DNA of 64,000 bases from UBA9647 sp049522195 (lineage in GTDB: Bacteria > Bacteroidota > Ignavibacteria > UBA10030): assembly GCA_049522195.1 (NCBI GenBank), contig JBEKOB010000002.1, forward strand, positions 62,001 through 126,000, read 5' to 3'. Positions 12,384 to 21,726 of the stretch are shown here, in pieces. Each line of letters starts with the position of its first letter. Position 1 is the first letter of the stretch. Position numbers and translations under genes: made by a program. The notes beneath the pieces are model-generated. The model saw nothing but the letters and a program-made list of their open reading frames with translations, had not been told where the DNA came from and ran no database searches.

Positions 12384-13373
12384 ATGGAGTTCGTTGCGGG
12401 TTTCGTTGTCCTGGTGCTCATTGCTGCCCTGTTCGAGTATCGCTTCAGGAACTCGGACTACCTCATCGTCTACGAGGACAAAACCGGCCTGGCGACGCGA
12501 AAGGGACGCCTCTATCCCCGTCATTTTAGCCTTCCGATCCGGCGAACAACACATTCGTTGCAGCTGATAGTCGAGGCCACCGCAAAGGGTAACCTTGAAC
12601 TACGGGTCAAGCTTGGACTCACCGTCGCTGCAAGCCCGGACAATCTGGCCACGCTCATCCGGGTCGGGGGATGGAACGCGGATGCTGTCGTACGGGCGGC
12701 GAAAGATCTTGAAGCTTTCTTTCTGGGAATCGTGAAGGCGTATACGGAGCAGTTTGGAATCGAGGATCTTTCCTCGGAGAAGATCCATGAACACCTGAAT
12801 CAAAAAGTGCCTGCCTGCAAAACATCGTTTGGTCTGGACGTGATCTCGCTGACGCTTCTTTCCTTTGAGCCGGTCAATCCCCAGATCTCAGAGGCCCTGA
12901 GGCAGCAGGAGCATGCCCGCATACTGGAACAGACAGAACAGCTGAACCAGAAAGCCCGCGTTGCGGCGGCGAAGGCAAAGCTGAAGGCAGATGAAGAAAT
13001 CGCCCTTCTGGAAAACGAACTTGAGCTGAAGAAATACAACCTGAAGAAGAGCCAACTCGAGCGCGAGTCGTCCCTCTCCGACATTCGCGTTGACGAAGAG
13101 CTGAAGCAAAACCGCAAAAAACTTGAATTTGACAAAGAGGAGCTTGATGTTCTTAGAAGCAGCCCGGAGCTCCTCATGCTCACACCGCAAGCAGCGCGCC
13201 TGGCTGAGGCTAGCCAGGGGTTGAAAAACGCCCGCACCATCGTATCGCTTTCTCCACAGGACCTCTCACAGGGATCTGAATTGCTGGGGACACTACAGAA
13301 GATTCTGCTGAGCGCCATCGAATCCTATCGTACAGAAGCGAAAAAGGCGAAAACGAAACGCCCCGTCGAATAA
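12384..13373 (+). CDS. SPFH/band-7-like membrane-anchored coiled-coil protein
   Basis: A 329-residue protein with one N-terminal membrane helix (residues about 2-19, EFVAGFVVLVLIAALFEYRF), a beta-rich SPFH-like domain (about 25-170, including SFGLDVISLTLLSFEPVNPQI as found after band-7 domains), then a long charged, alanine-rich coiled coil (about 175-270). SPFH proteins oligomerise at membranes and scaffold other proteins. Start ATG 12384 follows AAGGAGAAA. It lies 47 bases before the giant aminotransferase-PEPC gene on the same strand, so the two are probably an operon. The SPFH assignment rests on pattern, not a profile search. Confidence 0.65.
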   Translation: MEFVAGFVVLVLIAALFEYRFRNSDYLIVYEDKTGLATRKGRLYPRHFSLPIRRTTHSLQLIVEATAKGNLELRVKLGLTVAASPDNLATLIRVGGWNADAVVRAAKDLEAFFLGIVKAYTEQFGIEDLSSEKIHEHLNQKVPACKTSFGLDVISLTLLSFEPVNPQISEALRQQEHARILEQTEQLNQKARVAAAKAKLKADEEIALLENELELKKYNLKKSQLERESSLSDIRVDEELKQNRKKLEFDKEELDVLRSSPELLMLTPQAARLAEASQGLKNARTIVSLSPQDLSQGSELLGTLQKILLSAIESYRTEAKKAKTKRPVE

Positions 13374-13420
13374 ATCACTAACCGGGGGCCTTCTCTTTGC
13401 CGAGGGGTCACGCGCACTCC

Positions 13421-16400
13421 ATGCAAACACACGCCAAGGATCCACTTTCCTTGTTCCGGCTTAAGACGCTCAAGGCGGCCAGGGTTTCTGAAATCAGTGA
13501 AACCACAGCCTCCTCTGCCGCGGCACTGGAAGAGCGCGTCAATTTTCATATCGGCAATCCCGTTCAGGATGTAAGACTCGCATCTGCATATCTGCGGATT
13601 GTCCTTGGCGTCGACATCCGTCGCGAGGATCTCTGTGACAGCGAAACCGACAATATTCTGAAGCATCTCGATTGGGATGCCCAGGACGAGCCGAAGCTGA
13701 CGTTCCTCCGCAACCTGATCCACAAAAGCGCCCCCTACACGCCGCGTGGTGGATTCGCGCGCAACAATCCAAACAGTCTCGTTAAAGCGTTTGCCGACTG
13801 GCTTCAGAGCCAGCCGGAGCCCCTGTCGTATGATCTGGGTCAGACCTCAGGAAGGCGGGAGATTATCCTTGCGACTGGCGGAGTTGAGGAGTCTCTTCGG
13901 GTCCTCTTCCATGCCCTTTCGTCGTTTCTCGTGCAGCAGCCGGCACAGATTTTCCTGCATGGACCCGACGTCGCCATCGATAAAGAAGCATATAAGGGAT
14001 TGAGGTTTGAGAAACTTCCGGATGACGAATCCCTTGCCCTGCGACAGCTCGGTGAGCACTTGGTCCGGTCTCCACAGGTTCCCACTATTCTCATCATGGG
14101 TTCAATTCTTGGCGAGGAGGCTCGACGATCGCTCCGCGAGACAAGTCTTGATTGCCCACTCTTTTTCGTCGAAGCCAACGATGCTCCGAATCATCTGTCC
14201 CTTGCCCGCGAAGCAAAACTTACACAGCGTGTTATGCGTGTTCTTACTCCCGCCATCTTCAACAACAGGCTGCGTGATTTGGCCACAGTGTTTCTGACCG
14301 GCAATGCGGACATCCTTGGCATTTTCGAATCGACGCATTTTCAGCTGAAGGGAACCCCCTCGGCTTCCGAAATTGAGCTTCTCACGTATCTTCTGGAGAA
14401 CGGAAGTCAGCCCAAGCCGATGGAAAGTCGCAGCAAGGAGATTGTGGTTGAGCCCTCCTATCAATCTCTTTTCCATGGAGTCCGACAGAGGAATGCGTTT
14501 CCCGTCTATGCGCGGCTATTGGATGAGCGTCTGGGTAACTATGTTGCGAGAGTCTCGGAGAACCTTGAAGGGCGAATCGAGCGGATTACCGGAAAGCTCC
14601 GCAGCATTGCTGAAAGGGTGGAGGAGTTTCGTTCACTTGCCCCGTTTGACGTGTTCGCCCAAACGGACACGAGAAGCTTTCTCGATGAGCTGCCGCGGCA
14701 GATTGATTCGCCAGAGTGGCAAGGCGAGCTGGAGCAAAGCCTTCTCCAAGCCTTCTTGAAACACCATCCAGAGTACGAGCTATCGCGAAGTGTTGTAGTA
14801 AGTGGGTCGTCGAGAAGCGCACTTGGCCTCCTTGGATTCCATTGTGGCATACGCGAAGTCGTGGTGTCGGACCTTAGCTGGAGTTATGAGCACTGTTTCC
14901 CAACGGTCCATCCTGTCCCATTGACGCCAATGTTTGCTCTCGATGTGGACGCTATGATTGAGGCTGTACGGGATCGACTCGCATCGGATGAGGGGTGGCG
15001 GGAGTTTGGTGCTGTGGTGCTCAACAATCCGCACAACGCGACAGGACGTGTATTTGACGAAAGTGGACTAAAGAAACTCATAGCATGGCTTCTCGATCAT
15101 GGCGTCTGGGTTATCGACGATCTTTCTTATCAGGAAGTAGCCCCCTCCGCCGTCCTGCCCCACATAAAGACGGTTCGCCAGCTTGCAGATGAAATCGTTG
15201 CCGGGGGACGGTTAACAAAGGAACAAACGGCCAGAGTTATTACTGTCCATTCAGTCTCAAAGACGGACTCGCTGGCAGGTGCCCGCCTGGCGATCGTGGA
15301 AATACGACACGAGAAGCTCTACCGCCAGTTTGTTCAGTCACACAAACACATCCGGCCGAATCTCGGCGCCATTGCACTGACATATTTGTTTTACCGCAAC
15401 GAGCCGGAAATCGCCCAGGCCTATTGGCGTCTTCGAAATCAGATTCTTCGTGAACGGACAGATGCGCTCCTTGAAGCAGTCGCGAGCCTTCCGCGGGATC
15501 GCAATCCATTCGAAATCGACATTATTCCCCCAACAGGAAGCCTCTACCCGCTGCTGGTTGTTCATCGGTTGCCATCCGGGCTTTCGCTCGATTGGCTGGC
15601 TTCGGGGCTGGCACGGCAGGGGATAGGGATGCTGCCACTTTCCACGTTTGCGCGCACGGAGGACGGATTTGACACGGGGCGCAAAACATTCCGACTTACG
15701 CTTGGCGGCTCGGACGGTGCGGAAACTCTCCTCAAGAAAACGCGCCGCGTACTCATAGATCTTAACCGGCTCATCGCGGAAGAATCGTCCCGATATAACC
15801 GCCTCTATTCCCCACTCCGGTCAAGGCGAGAAACTACAACAGAGGCCCAGGAGTTAGTACACACGGATCGTTGGAAACGCATTGAAGAGGGGGTTATCGC
15901 CGCATGTCGGAACGCCAGCCTAAGACACTACCGTCAATTCCGGTTCGGCAATTTGGAGCGGCGATTCTGTGATGAATATGTAGTGGATCGACTTGCCGTT
16001 TTCAAGCAACGCAGCCTGGATAGGTATCGTCAGTGCGCTCAGCTCATCCAAGAGCCGCGAGCGGACGCTGGAAAATCGCTAACAGCGCGACTCGAGCGGG
16101 AGCTCTATAAAGACTCACTCCCGCGTCGTGACATCACGTTCCGTCTGCGCACGAGCGATCGAACAGTCCATCCAACACAGATGTACTCGATCCAAACGGA
16201 ACGATGCTTCGAAAACATTATTGATAGACTTGTCCATGACGAATCCGTCACAGTGTCGAGCGTGGAGCGTGCCGCACAGTGTCTACTCGAGGAGTATCTT
16301 GGTCTAAACGTCGCAATCACGTCAAGCGAAGAGTCCGATGAACTTTTGCTCGACCTCGGATCGATGATCGCGGCAGAGAACTCGGCCCTCCTGCGGGCTG

Positions 16401-19033
16401 GCGATACGCGCGCCCACATGATGTCATTCTGGGGGGACTGGGATGGAAGCAATCGGCCGTCCGGTCAGGGTCACAGGCTGGTCGCTTCGACGCTGATTGA
16501 GAATGTCAGTCACCTGGCGAAACTGCTCTCCGTTCTGCTGAACGCCGACAAGAGTATTCGAATTGCCCCGGAGCTCGCTGCTGAAGTTCAGACATTATCA
16601 GAGAGCAATCGGCGGTTCACAAAACTGCTGAACAATATCACAGACCTGACGCACCAGCTTGAAAAGCGCTATCGCGGAATTTTGCCGTTCAGTGTAAAAC
16701 CCGGAGCAGTACGAAATATCGGGATGAAGTTGCGCCTCGCGCGAGATCCACTCACGCTTCTCTGGCAGCACAATGACAGGCTGGAGCGGAAGATGGTGGA
16801 TTTGCGTATCCAACGGAGAGAAACACTTGAGTACTATTTTGCGCTCAATAAGCGGCTAAGAAAACAACTCTTTGCCCTGATCCCAGTGATTCAGCAGAAT
16901 ATCAGCAACGAGCCGCTTTTGAGAGAGGCGTCCCTCTTCCGCGATTTACTGCAACGGATGGTGATCACCCCGCGCATCGATCAGGCGATGATCACCACAC
17001 AGGATTCGTTTGCGATCGATACCACCGTTTACAACATCTACGAAATCAACGAACTTGCTGCGAAATACGGGAACCCGGGGATCATCCTTGCCCTGCAGGT
17101 CAGCATGTCGACACAGGCGGAGGCACTGATCACGCTGGACCGCAAGTTGCGCTCACGCCGTGAGCAGGTGCTTCGAAACAATCCACAGCTCGAGCTGCCA
17201 ATCATCCAGCTTATCCCGCTCTTTGAGGACCTCGATGCGGTCCGCTCGATCCCCTTGTATCTTACAAAAATCTGGGACTACGCTCTTCAAAGTCGCCGTG
17301 TTAATCAGGAGACAGCCGATCGGTTTGCGGAAATCGTCTCAGAGGTCTTCATTGCCGGTTCGGATTTGAGCCAGCAAGTTGGCCAAGCGGCGGGAGCGGC
17401 CCTGTATCGGCAGGCAAAACACGAAACGATGCTGTGGCTGGCGGAGCACCAAGTCATCGATCGGGTAAGGATGAAGATGGGAAGCGGTGAACCAATGCAG
17501 CGGCAGGGAGGGTACTATGCGAGCATGTCCGGCGAACCCGCGTTTATGAAGACGCTCCCCGCGCAACAGCTCATTGCTTCACATCTTCATGCAGCAGCAC
17601 GAAAAAGCACGCAATATGCAACAACGCCGCTCATGGGGATTTTTACGAGCGGCGACCTCCGGACACTTCAAAGCACCATCTCAGAGCAACTACGCTATCT
17701 CCCCGTTCAGGAAATGGCGAACATTTTGTATCACCTGTGGGAGTCACAGCGAAGACATCGGAGCGACCTGATTCGCGCAGCAGAATCCCTCGTGGAAAGC
17801 CGCCTCCAGCAGAAGAAACGGGGTGAGCAAGAGCTCGAGCGACTGACGGTCGGAACAAAGGATTCTGTCTACGATCAGTTTACCACGTTGCTGACAGAAG
17901 ATTTCCGGCAGATTCTTTATGGCAGGGAAGAAGATGTGGTTGGTATTCATATCATCTCTTATTTCATTGCCCGAACGATGCCTCAGTTGCGGGACCGGCC
18001 CACAATCCGCCCGACTGCCGGAGCCGGGAGCGAGCGTGGCCAGCGAATTCTCGAACAGATTGCCAAGATCATACCGCTCTCCAGACATGGAAGTCGCCTG
18101 CGCGCAATTGCTCACAACCAGGCGCAAACAGCTGTGCTGGGCTTCAACCAGCTCACAACAGGACTGTTTCGTGCCCTTGACCGATTTAGGCAACTTGAAT
18201 TCAAAGAAGGGGATTCGCGATCGCTGATTGCGGATCGAGTGCTGCCTCATCTTCCGGTATACGAGATGCTTCACACACTCAGGATCTACCATGATCCGGA
18301 GCTGACATTCCTGAAGCGGATTGAGCCGTCCTTCCCAGCCGGGACATCGGCATTTCTCGCGGTCAGAGAGGACAACGATAGCCTTCCACACTATGTCCGA
18401 CTTCTGCAACAGGAGTTGTTGCGCCGTCATGGACTCGATGTCAACGACTTCTTCGAGAACGGAACATTTACCAGAGAACTTCTTCCCTCGCTTCGGCCCG
18501 ACCTGGCGGTGTTGCTCCAGGGAGATCTCTTTAACACAGATGTTGAAAAGTTGCTTGGCAACGCCCGTGGATCGATGGACGAGCGATGGCGAAAGGAAGT
18601 GAACCGCCTTCTTGCTGTGCCGGTGGAGATACGCTCATGGCGGAAAAGCATCTGGGAGTTGCTGGAGAATCCGATCACTCAACGCGTCCAAGGTTTTGTT
18701 GAGCTGGCGGTCGCATTGAATACGCTTTCGCGCAATCAGCCTTTGAAAAACGAATCCAGTCCGCTGCGAGCTATGAAGATGTCTTCCGAACTTTCGCACT
18801 TCTTTACAGCCGCCAACTCGACAGATGACATGCGCCAATTCCTAGGCGCGGCACTGAGCTATCTTGGGGCAATTTCAGAAGGGATGGTTGAGGTTCCGGT
18901 TGCGATCGTGCGGTCGTTGAAGGAGGTGGAGAAAATCGCAAAGATTGAGGAGCAGGCGTTGTCTCCGGAAAAACAACAACTCCTTCGGTTCTATATGCTC
19001 CAGATAGCCAGACTTGCGGGAGAGAACGGATAA
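13421..19033 (+). CDS. Giant tandem aminotransferase / phosphoenolpyruvate carboxylase-like fusion protein
   Basis: A single 1870-residue reading frame. Residues about 40-330 look like a degenerate class I aminotransferase fold (TGGVEESLRVLF, FVEANDAPN) without the lysine motif. Residues about 400-790 form an intact-looking one: NNPHNATG (about 535-542), IDDLSYQEV, the PLP lysine Lys614 in SVSKTDSLAGAR, and the substrate-arginine strand KTFRLTLGG. Residues about 850-1870 resemble PEP carboxylase: His917 in TVHPTQ, WGDWDGSNRP near 1005, Glu1269 in PLFED, Asp1315 in GSDLSQQVG, Arg1361 in GSGEPMQRQGG. Spacing from His917 to Arg1361 (444) is close to E. coli PEPC His138-Arg587 (449). The usual lysine of the SDxxKDAG loop and the first glycine-loop arginine are changed. 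Predicted role, by inference: oxaloacetate and aspartate formation in one chain. ATG 13421 is preferred over a TTG 24 bases upstream; no clear ribosome-binding site. Confidence 0.7.
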   Translation: MQTHAKDPLSLFRLKTLKAARVSEISETTASSAAALEERVNFHIGNPVQDVRLASAYLRIVLGVDIRREDLCDSETDNILKHLDWDAQDEPKLTFLRNLIHKSAPYTPRGGFARNNPNSLVKAFADWLQSQPEPLSYDLGQTSGRREIILATGGVEESLRVLFHALSSFLVQQPAQIFLHGPDVAIDKEAYKGLRFEKLPDDESLALRQLGEHLVRSPQVPTILIMGSILGEEARRSLRETSLDCPLFFVEANDAPNHLSLAREAKLTQRVMRVLTPAIFNNRLRDLATVFLTGNADILGIFESTHFQLKGTPSASEIELLTYLLENGSQPKPMESRSKEIVVEPSYQSLFHGVRQRNAFPVYARLLDERLGNYVARVSENLEGRIERITGKLRSIAERVEEFRSLAPFDVFAQTDTRSFLDELPRQIDSPEWQGELEQSLLQAFLKHHPEYELSRSVVVSGSSRSALGLLGFHCGIREVVVSDLSWSYEHCFPTVHPVPLTPMFALDVDAMIEAVRDRLASDEGWREFGAVVLNNPHNATGRVFDESGLKKLIAWLLDHGVWVIDDLSYQEVAPSAVLPHIKTVRQLADEIVAGGRLTKEQTARVITVHSVSKTDSLAGARLAIVEIRHEKLYRQFVQSHKHIRPNLGAIALTYLFYRNEPEIAQAYWRLRNQILRERTDALLEAVASLPRDRNPFEIDIIPPTGSLYPLLVVHRLPSGLSLDWLASGLARQGIGMLPLSTFARTEDGFDTGRKTFRLTLGGSDGAETLLKKTRRVLIDLNRLIAEESSRYNRLYSPLRSRRETTTEAQELVHTDRWKRIEEGVIAACRNASLRHYRQFRFGNLERRFCDEYVVDRLAVFKQRSLDRYRQCAQLIQEPRADAGKSLTARLERELYKDSLPRRDITFRLRTSDRTVHPTQMYSIQTERCFENIIDRLVHDESVTVSSVERAAQCLLEEYLGLNVAITSSEESDELLLDLGSMIAAENSALLRAGDTRAHMMSFWGDWDGSNRPSGQGHRLVASTLIENVSHLAKLLSVLLNADKSIRIAPELAAEVQTLSESNRRFTKLLNNITDLTHQLEKRYRGILPFSVKPGAVRNIGMKLRLARDPLTLLWQHNDRLERKMVDLRIQRRETLEYYFALNKRLRKQLFALIPVIQQNISNEPLLREASLFRDLLQRMVITPRIDQAMITTQDSFAIDTTVYNIYEINELAAKYGNPGIILALQVSMSTQAEALITLDRKLRSRREQVLRNNPQLELPIIQLIPLFEDLDAVRSIPLYLTKIWDYALQSRRVNQETADRFAEIVSEVFIAGSDLSQQVGQAAGAALYRQAKHETMLWLAEHQVIDRVRMKMGSGEPMQRQGGYYASMSGEPAFMKTLPAQQLIASHLHAAARKSTQYATTPLMGIFTSGDLRTLQSTISEQLRYLPVQEMANILYHLWESQRRHRSDLIRAAESLVESRLQQKKRGEQELERLTVGTKDSVYDQFTTLLTEDFRQILYGREEDVVGIHIISYFIARTMPQLRDRPTIRPTAGAGSERGQRILEQIAKIIPLSRHGSRLRAIAHNQAQTAVLGFNQLTTGLFRALDRFRQLEFKEGDSRSLIADRVLPHLPVYEMLHTLRIYHDPELTFLKRIEPSFPAGTSAFLAVREDNDSLPHYVRLLQQELLRRHGLDVNDFFENGTFTRELLPSLRPDLAVLLQGDLFNTDVEKLLGNARGSMDERWRKEVNRLLAVPVEIRSWRKSIWELLENPITQRVQGFVELAVALNTLSRNQPLKNESSPLRAMKMSSELSHFFTAANSTDDMRQFLGAALSYLGAISEGMVEVPVAIVRSLKEVEKIAKIEEQALSPEKQQLLRFYMLQIARLAGENG

Positions 19034-19067
19034 GGCAGAGGGTCGAAGCATCGGAATAAAATCAATG

Positions 19068-19104
19068 AAAAACTCCAACCGGTACAGAGCCGATTGGGGT
19101 TTTT
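19068..19104. terminator. Bidirectional intrinsic terminator
   Basis: An A-run with ACTCCAACCGG is followed by a 6-base loop and the pairing arm CCGATTGGGGT with a T-run. It lies between two convergent genes (the giant fusion on plus and ALDH16 on minus), so the A-tract/T-tract hairpin can end transcription from both sides. Confidence 0.8.
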
Positions 19105-19130
19105 GACTTTCTACGTCTTCAACGCGGCGG

Positions 19131-21554
19131 TTAGACTCCGTAGGGAACCCAGATATTCTTGACCTGAGTCGATTTAAGAAGAAGCTTTTCGCTCTTCATT
19201 CGGTACCAGTCAATCTGTCCGCCGTCGGGGACCCATGTCTGTTTCATATTACTGATGGAGGCCTCTTCAATCGCCCTTCCGCCTTCGGAACCACCGAAGA
19301 ACCAGACCGCATCGACATCTTCATGCTCAGCAAGGACTTTGGCAACGGCATCCGGGTTCTGTGCTGTGAGCATATTGATAACTCCGGAAGGGACATCGGA
19401 GTGTTGAATAATCTGGACCAGATCCATCGCTGTCATAGCATGCTTACCCGAGACTGCAACAACGGTGTTTGCCATGGCAATGGCCGGAGCGAGGATGGAG
19501 ATAAGACCGAGCAACGGCGAATTGTCGGAAGCCCGCATTCCAATTACGCCAACCGGTTCGCGCAGCCCGACAACCAGCCTTCTGCCGAGCACTGGTTGGA
19601 CGGTTCCGCCAAATTTATCGGCGTACGCCCCGAATTCAAAAAGCTGACTAATCGCCTGGTCAACTTCGGCGAGCGCCTTTTCCGGGGCACAACCCGTCTG
19701 GGCTGCGAGGCCGGCAGCGAAGCGTTCCTTCTCGGTTGCAAGATTCTCGGCCCAGAAGTAAAGGATTTGAGCCCGCAGATGAGCCGCGGACTCAAACCAA
19801 GATGGGAATGCGGCGCGCGCAGCTTCAACAGCATTACGCACATCTTTTCTGTTCGCCTCGCCAACGACCGCAAGCAATTCACCAGAAGGCGATGTAACCG
19901 AAAAACTCCCGGCCTGATCCGGGCGGGTAAGCTTGCCGCCGATCAGGAAACGGAAAGTGCGGTCAATGGTGGTACCGTTGCTGGTTAATTGGTGAGTGGT
20001 TGAGTGGAGAGAAGTTAATTGGTGATTGGTTAACTGGGAGGCGCTGGGTTCGGTTGGTTTCTCTTGACCGTGGTCCGTGTCTACCAGCACATCGTACATT
20101 CCCTCGCGCCCGCCTTCGCGACCGTAGCCGCTCTCTTTATATCCTCCAAAGCCCGCAGCAGCATCGAAAAGGTTTGTTGAATTGATCCAGATTGTTCCGG
20201 CTCTGAGCTTACGCGCAACATCCATCGCTGTGTCAATATCCTGTGACCAGATTGAAGCTGCGAGGCCATAACGAGTATTGTTGCCGAGCTGAACAGCTTC
20301 AGCCGGCGTCCGGAAGGTCAGAGTTACCAGGACTGGGCCGAATATTTCTTCCTGTGCAATCGTGTGAGAGGGTTCAACGTTGGTGAAAAGTGTCGGTGGA
20401 AGGAAAAAGCCCCCCTTCGGACAGACGACATTTTCCGGCTGCCACATCACAGCCCCTTCTTTTTTGCCAACATCCATCATCTCTGTTATTTTTTTGAGCT
20501 GTTCAGCGTTGTTGATCGCCCCCATATCGACGGCCTTGTCGAGAGGATTGCCAACCCGCAACTTGCTCATACGGCGCTTGAGACGCTTTATGAAGTCGTC
20601 GCGAACCCCTTCCTGCACGAGAAGACGCGATCCGGCACAGCAAACCTGTCCTTCATTAAACCAGATTCCATTGACAACTCCCTCGATGGCAGAGTCCAGA
20701 TCGGCGTTCTCAAACACGATAAACGGTGACTTTCCCCCCAACTCCATGGTGAGGTGCTTGTGGGATCCTGCCGTTCCCTTCCGGATGATGCGACCGACCT
20801 CTGTTGAACCCGTGAACGTCACCTTCCAGGGTGTTGGATGTTCGTAGAGCATGGTCCCGGTTTTCGAATCCCCGGTGAGGATGTTAACGACACCCGGAGG
20901 AAGCTTCACCTCATTCATCAGGATGTCAGCCAGCAGGAGGGCCGTCATCGGCGTCGATTTGGATGGCTTGAGGACTACCGTATTTCCAGCAGCGATTGCA
21001 GGAGCAATTTTCCAGGCAAGCATGAGGAACGGGAAATTCCAGGGAATGATTTGCGCGATCACTCCGCCGGGGCGATAGCCGGAAAATTCATGCTCCATCG
21101 TCTGGGCCCAGCCGGCATGATAGTAGAAATGCCTGATGACGACGGGAACATCAATGTCCCTTGTTTCGCGTATTGGCTTGCCGTTGTCTAATGATTCAAG
21201 AACCGCGAAGATGCGCGCGTGTTTTGCCACAGCGCGGGCGATCGCATACAGATAGCGGGCACGCTTGTGGCCGGAGAGAGCGCTCCACGCGGGAAACGCT
21301 GCCTTCGCCGCGTCGATAGCGGCATCAACATCTTCCTTTGTCCCCATCGCGATTTCGGCGAGCACCTCATCACTCTTTGCCGGATTGATCGTCTTGAAGT
21401 AACCGCCGTTCTTTGGCGGCTGCCACACACCGTTGATGGAATGGGAAAACTTGGAGCCGTGGGACTTGATCCATTCCCGCGTCTTGGCTTCGGATTCCGG
21501 TGCCGGACCGTAGTCAAGTTTGTCAATGAGCGAAGAGAGTTTATTGTTGTCCAT
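19131..21554 (-). CDS. ALDH16-like tandem aldehyde dehydrogenase
   Basis: An 807-residue protein with two aldehyde dehydrogenase folds. The first (about 30-500) is complete: GVIAQIIPWNFPF, GNTVVLKPS, FTGSTEVG, the general-base Glu in MELGGKSP and catalytic Cys305 in GQVCCAGS, then EEIFGPVL. The second (about 535-790) is shorter and has no cysteine motif, as in the ALDH16 family. Between them residues about 505-523 are an odd Thr/Ser/His/Leu linker encoded by an intergenic-type repeat. It follows deoC on the same strand, so it probably oxidises the acetaldehyde that DeoC releases. That substrate is inferred. Confidence 0.88.
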   Translation of the reverse strand: MDNNKLSSLIDKLDYGPAPESEAKTREWIKSHGSKFSHSINGVWQPPKNGGYFKTINPAKSDEVLAEIAMGTKEDVDAAIDAAKAAFPAWSALSGHKRARYLYAIARAVAKHARIFAVLESLDNGKPIRETRDIDVPVVIRHFYYHAGWAQTMEHEFSGYRPGGVIAQIIPWNFPFLMLAWKIAPAIAAGNTVVLKPSKSTPMTALLLADILMNEVKLPPGVVNILTGDSKTGTMLYEHPTPWKVTFTGSTEVGRIIRKGTAGSHKHLTMELGGKSPFIVFENADLDSAIEGVVNGIWFNEGQVCCAGSRLLVQEGVRDDFIKRLKRRMSKLRVGNPLDKAVDMGAINNAEQLKKITEMMDVGKKEGAVMWQPENVVCPKGGFFLPPTLFTNVEPSHTIAQEEIFGPVLVTLTFRTPAEAVQLGNNTRYGLAASIWSQDIDTAMDVARKLRAGTIWINSTNLFDAAAGFGGYKESGYGREGGREGMYDVLVDTDHGQEKPTEPSASQLTNHQLTSLHSTTHQLTSNGTTIDRTFRFLIGGKLTRPDQAGSFSVTSPSGELLAVVGEANRKDVRNAVEAARAAFPSWFESAAHLRAQILYFWAENLATEKERFAAGLAAQTGCAPEKALAEVDQAISQLFEFGAYADKFGGTVQPVLGRRLVVGLREPVGVIGMRASDNSPLLGLISILAPAIAMANTVVAVSGKHAMTAMDLVQIIQHSDVPSGVINMLTAQNPDAVAKVLAEHEDVDAVWFFGGSEGGRAIEEASISNMKQTWVPDGGQIDWYRMKSEKLLLKSTQVKNIWVPYGV
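19984..20040. repeat. TTAATTGGTGA-type repeat inside the ALDH16 gene
   Basis: GGTTAATTGGTGAGTGGT (19984-20001) recurs in altered form as GTTAATTGGTGATTGGTTAA (about 20014-20033). An 18-base near-copy, GGTTAATTGGTGAATGGT, is found in a non-coding gap at about 35499-35516. Here it is in frame and encodes the linker of the two ALDH domains. Confidence 0.75.
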
Positions 21555-21599
21555 TGTATTATCTCAAGTTATCGTGTAAATCAGTCTCCGATAGTAAAC

Positions 21600-21722
21600 T
21601 CGAAATCCGAAGCACGAAACAAATACCAAATGCGAAATCAGAAACAACAGACGAGGGTTCTCGATTCGAATTTGTCTTTCTCGGATTTGTTTAGGATTTC
21701 GTATTTAGGTTTTCGTATCTGG
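21600..21722. repeat. Inverted pair of ATCCGAAA-vocabulary degenerate repeats
   Basis: The gap between ALDH16 and deoC holds two arms built from the same short words. Left arm (about 21600-21650): CGAAATCC, GAAGCACGAAAC, AAATACC, GCGAAATC. Right arm (about 21661-21720) carries them in reverse complement: GGATTTG, AGGATTTCGTATTTAGG, TTTTCGTATC. The arms are related but not exact, so a folded transcript would be an imperfect long hairpin. A second unit of this type lies at 32310-32482. Confidence 0.75.
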
Positions 21723-21726
21723 TTCG

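Noticed and set aside
17744..18430. 228-codon minus-strand frame inside the giant fusion gene
   Set aside because: Antisense shadow of the PEPC-like region; no recognisable motif.
19323..19988. 221-codon plus-strand frame opposite ALDH16
   Set aside because: Antisense shadow of the second ALDH domain.
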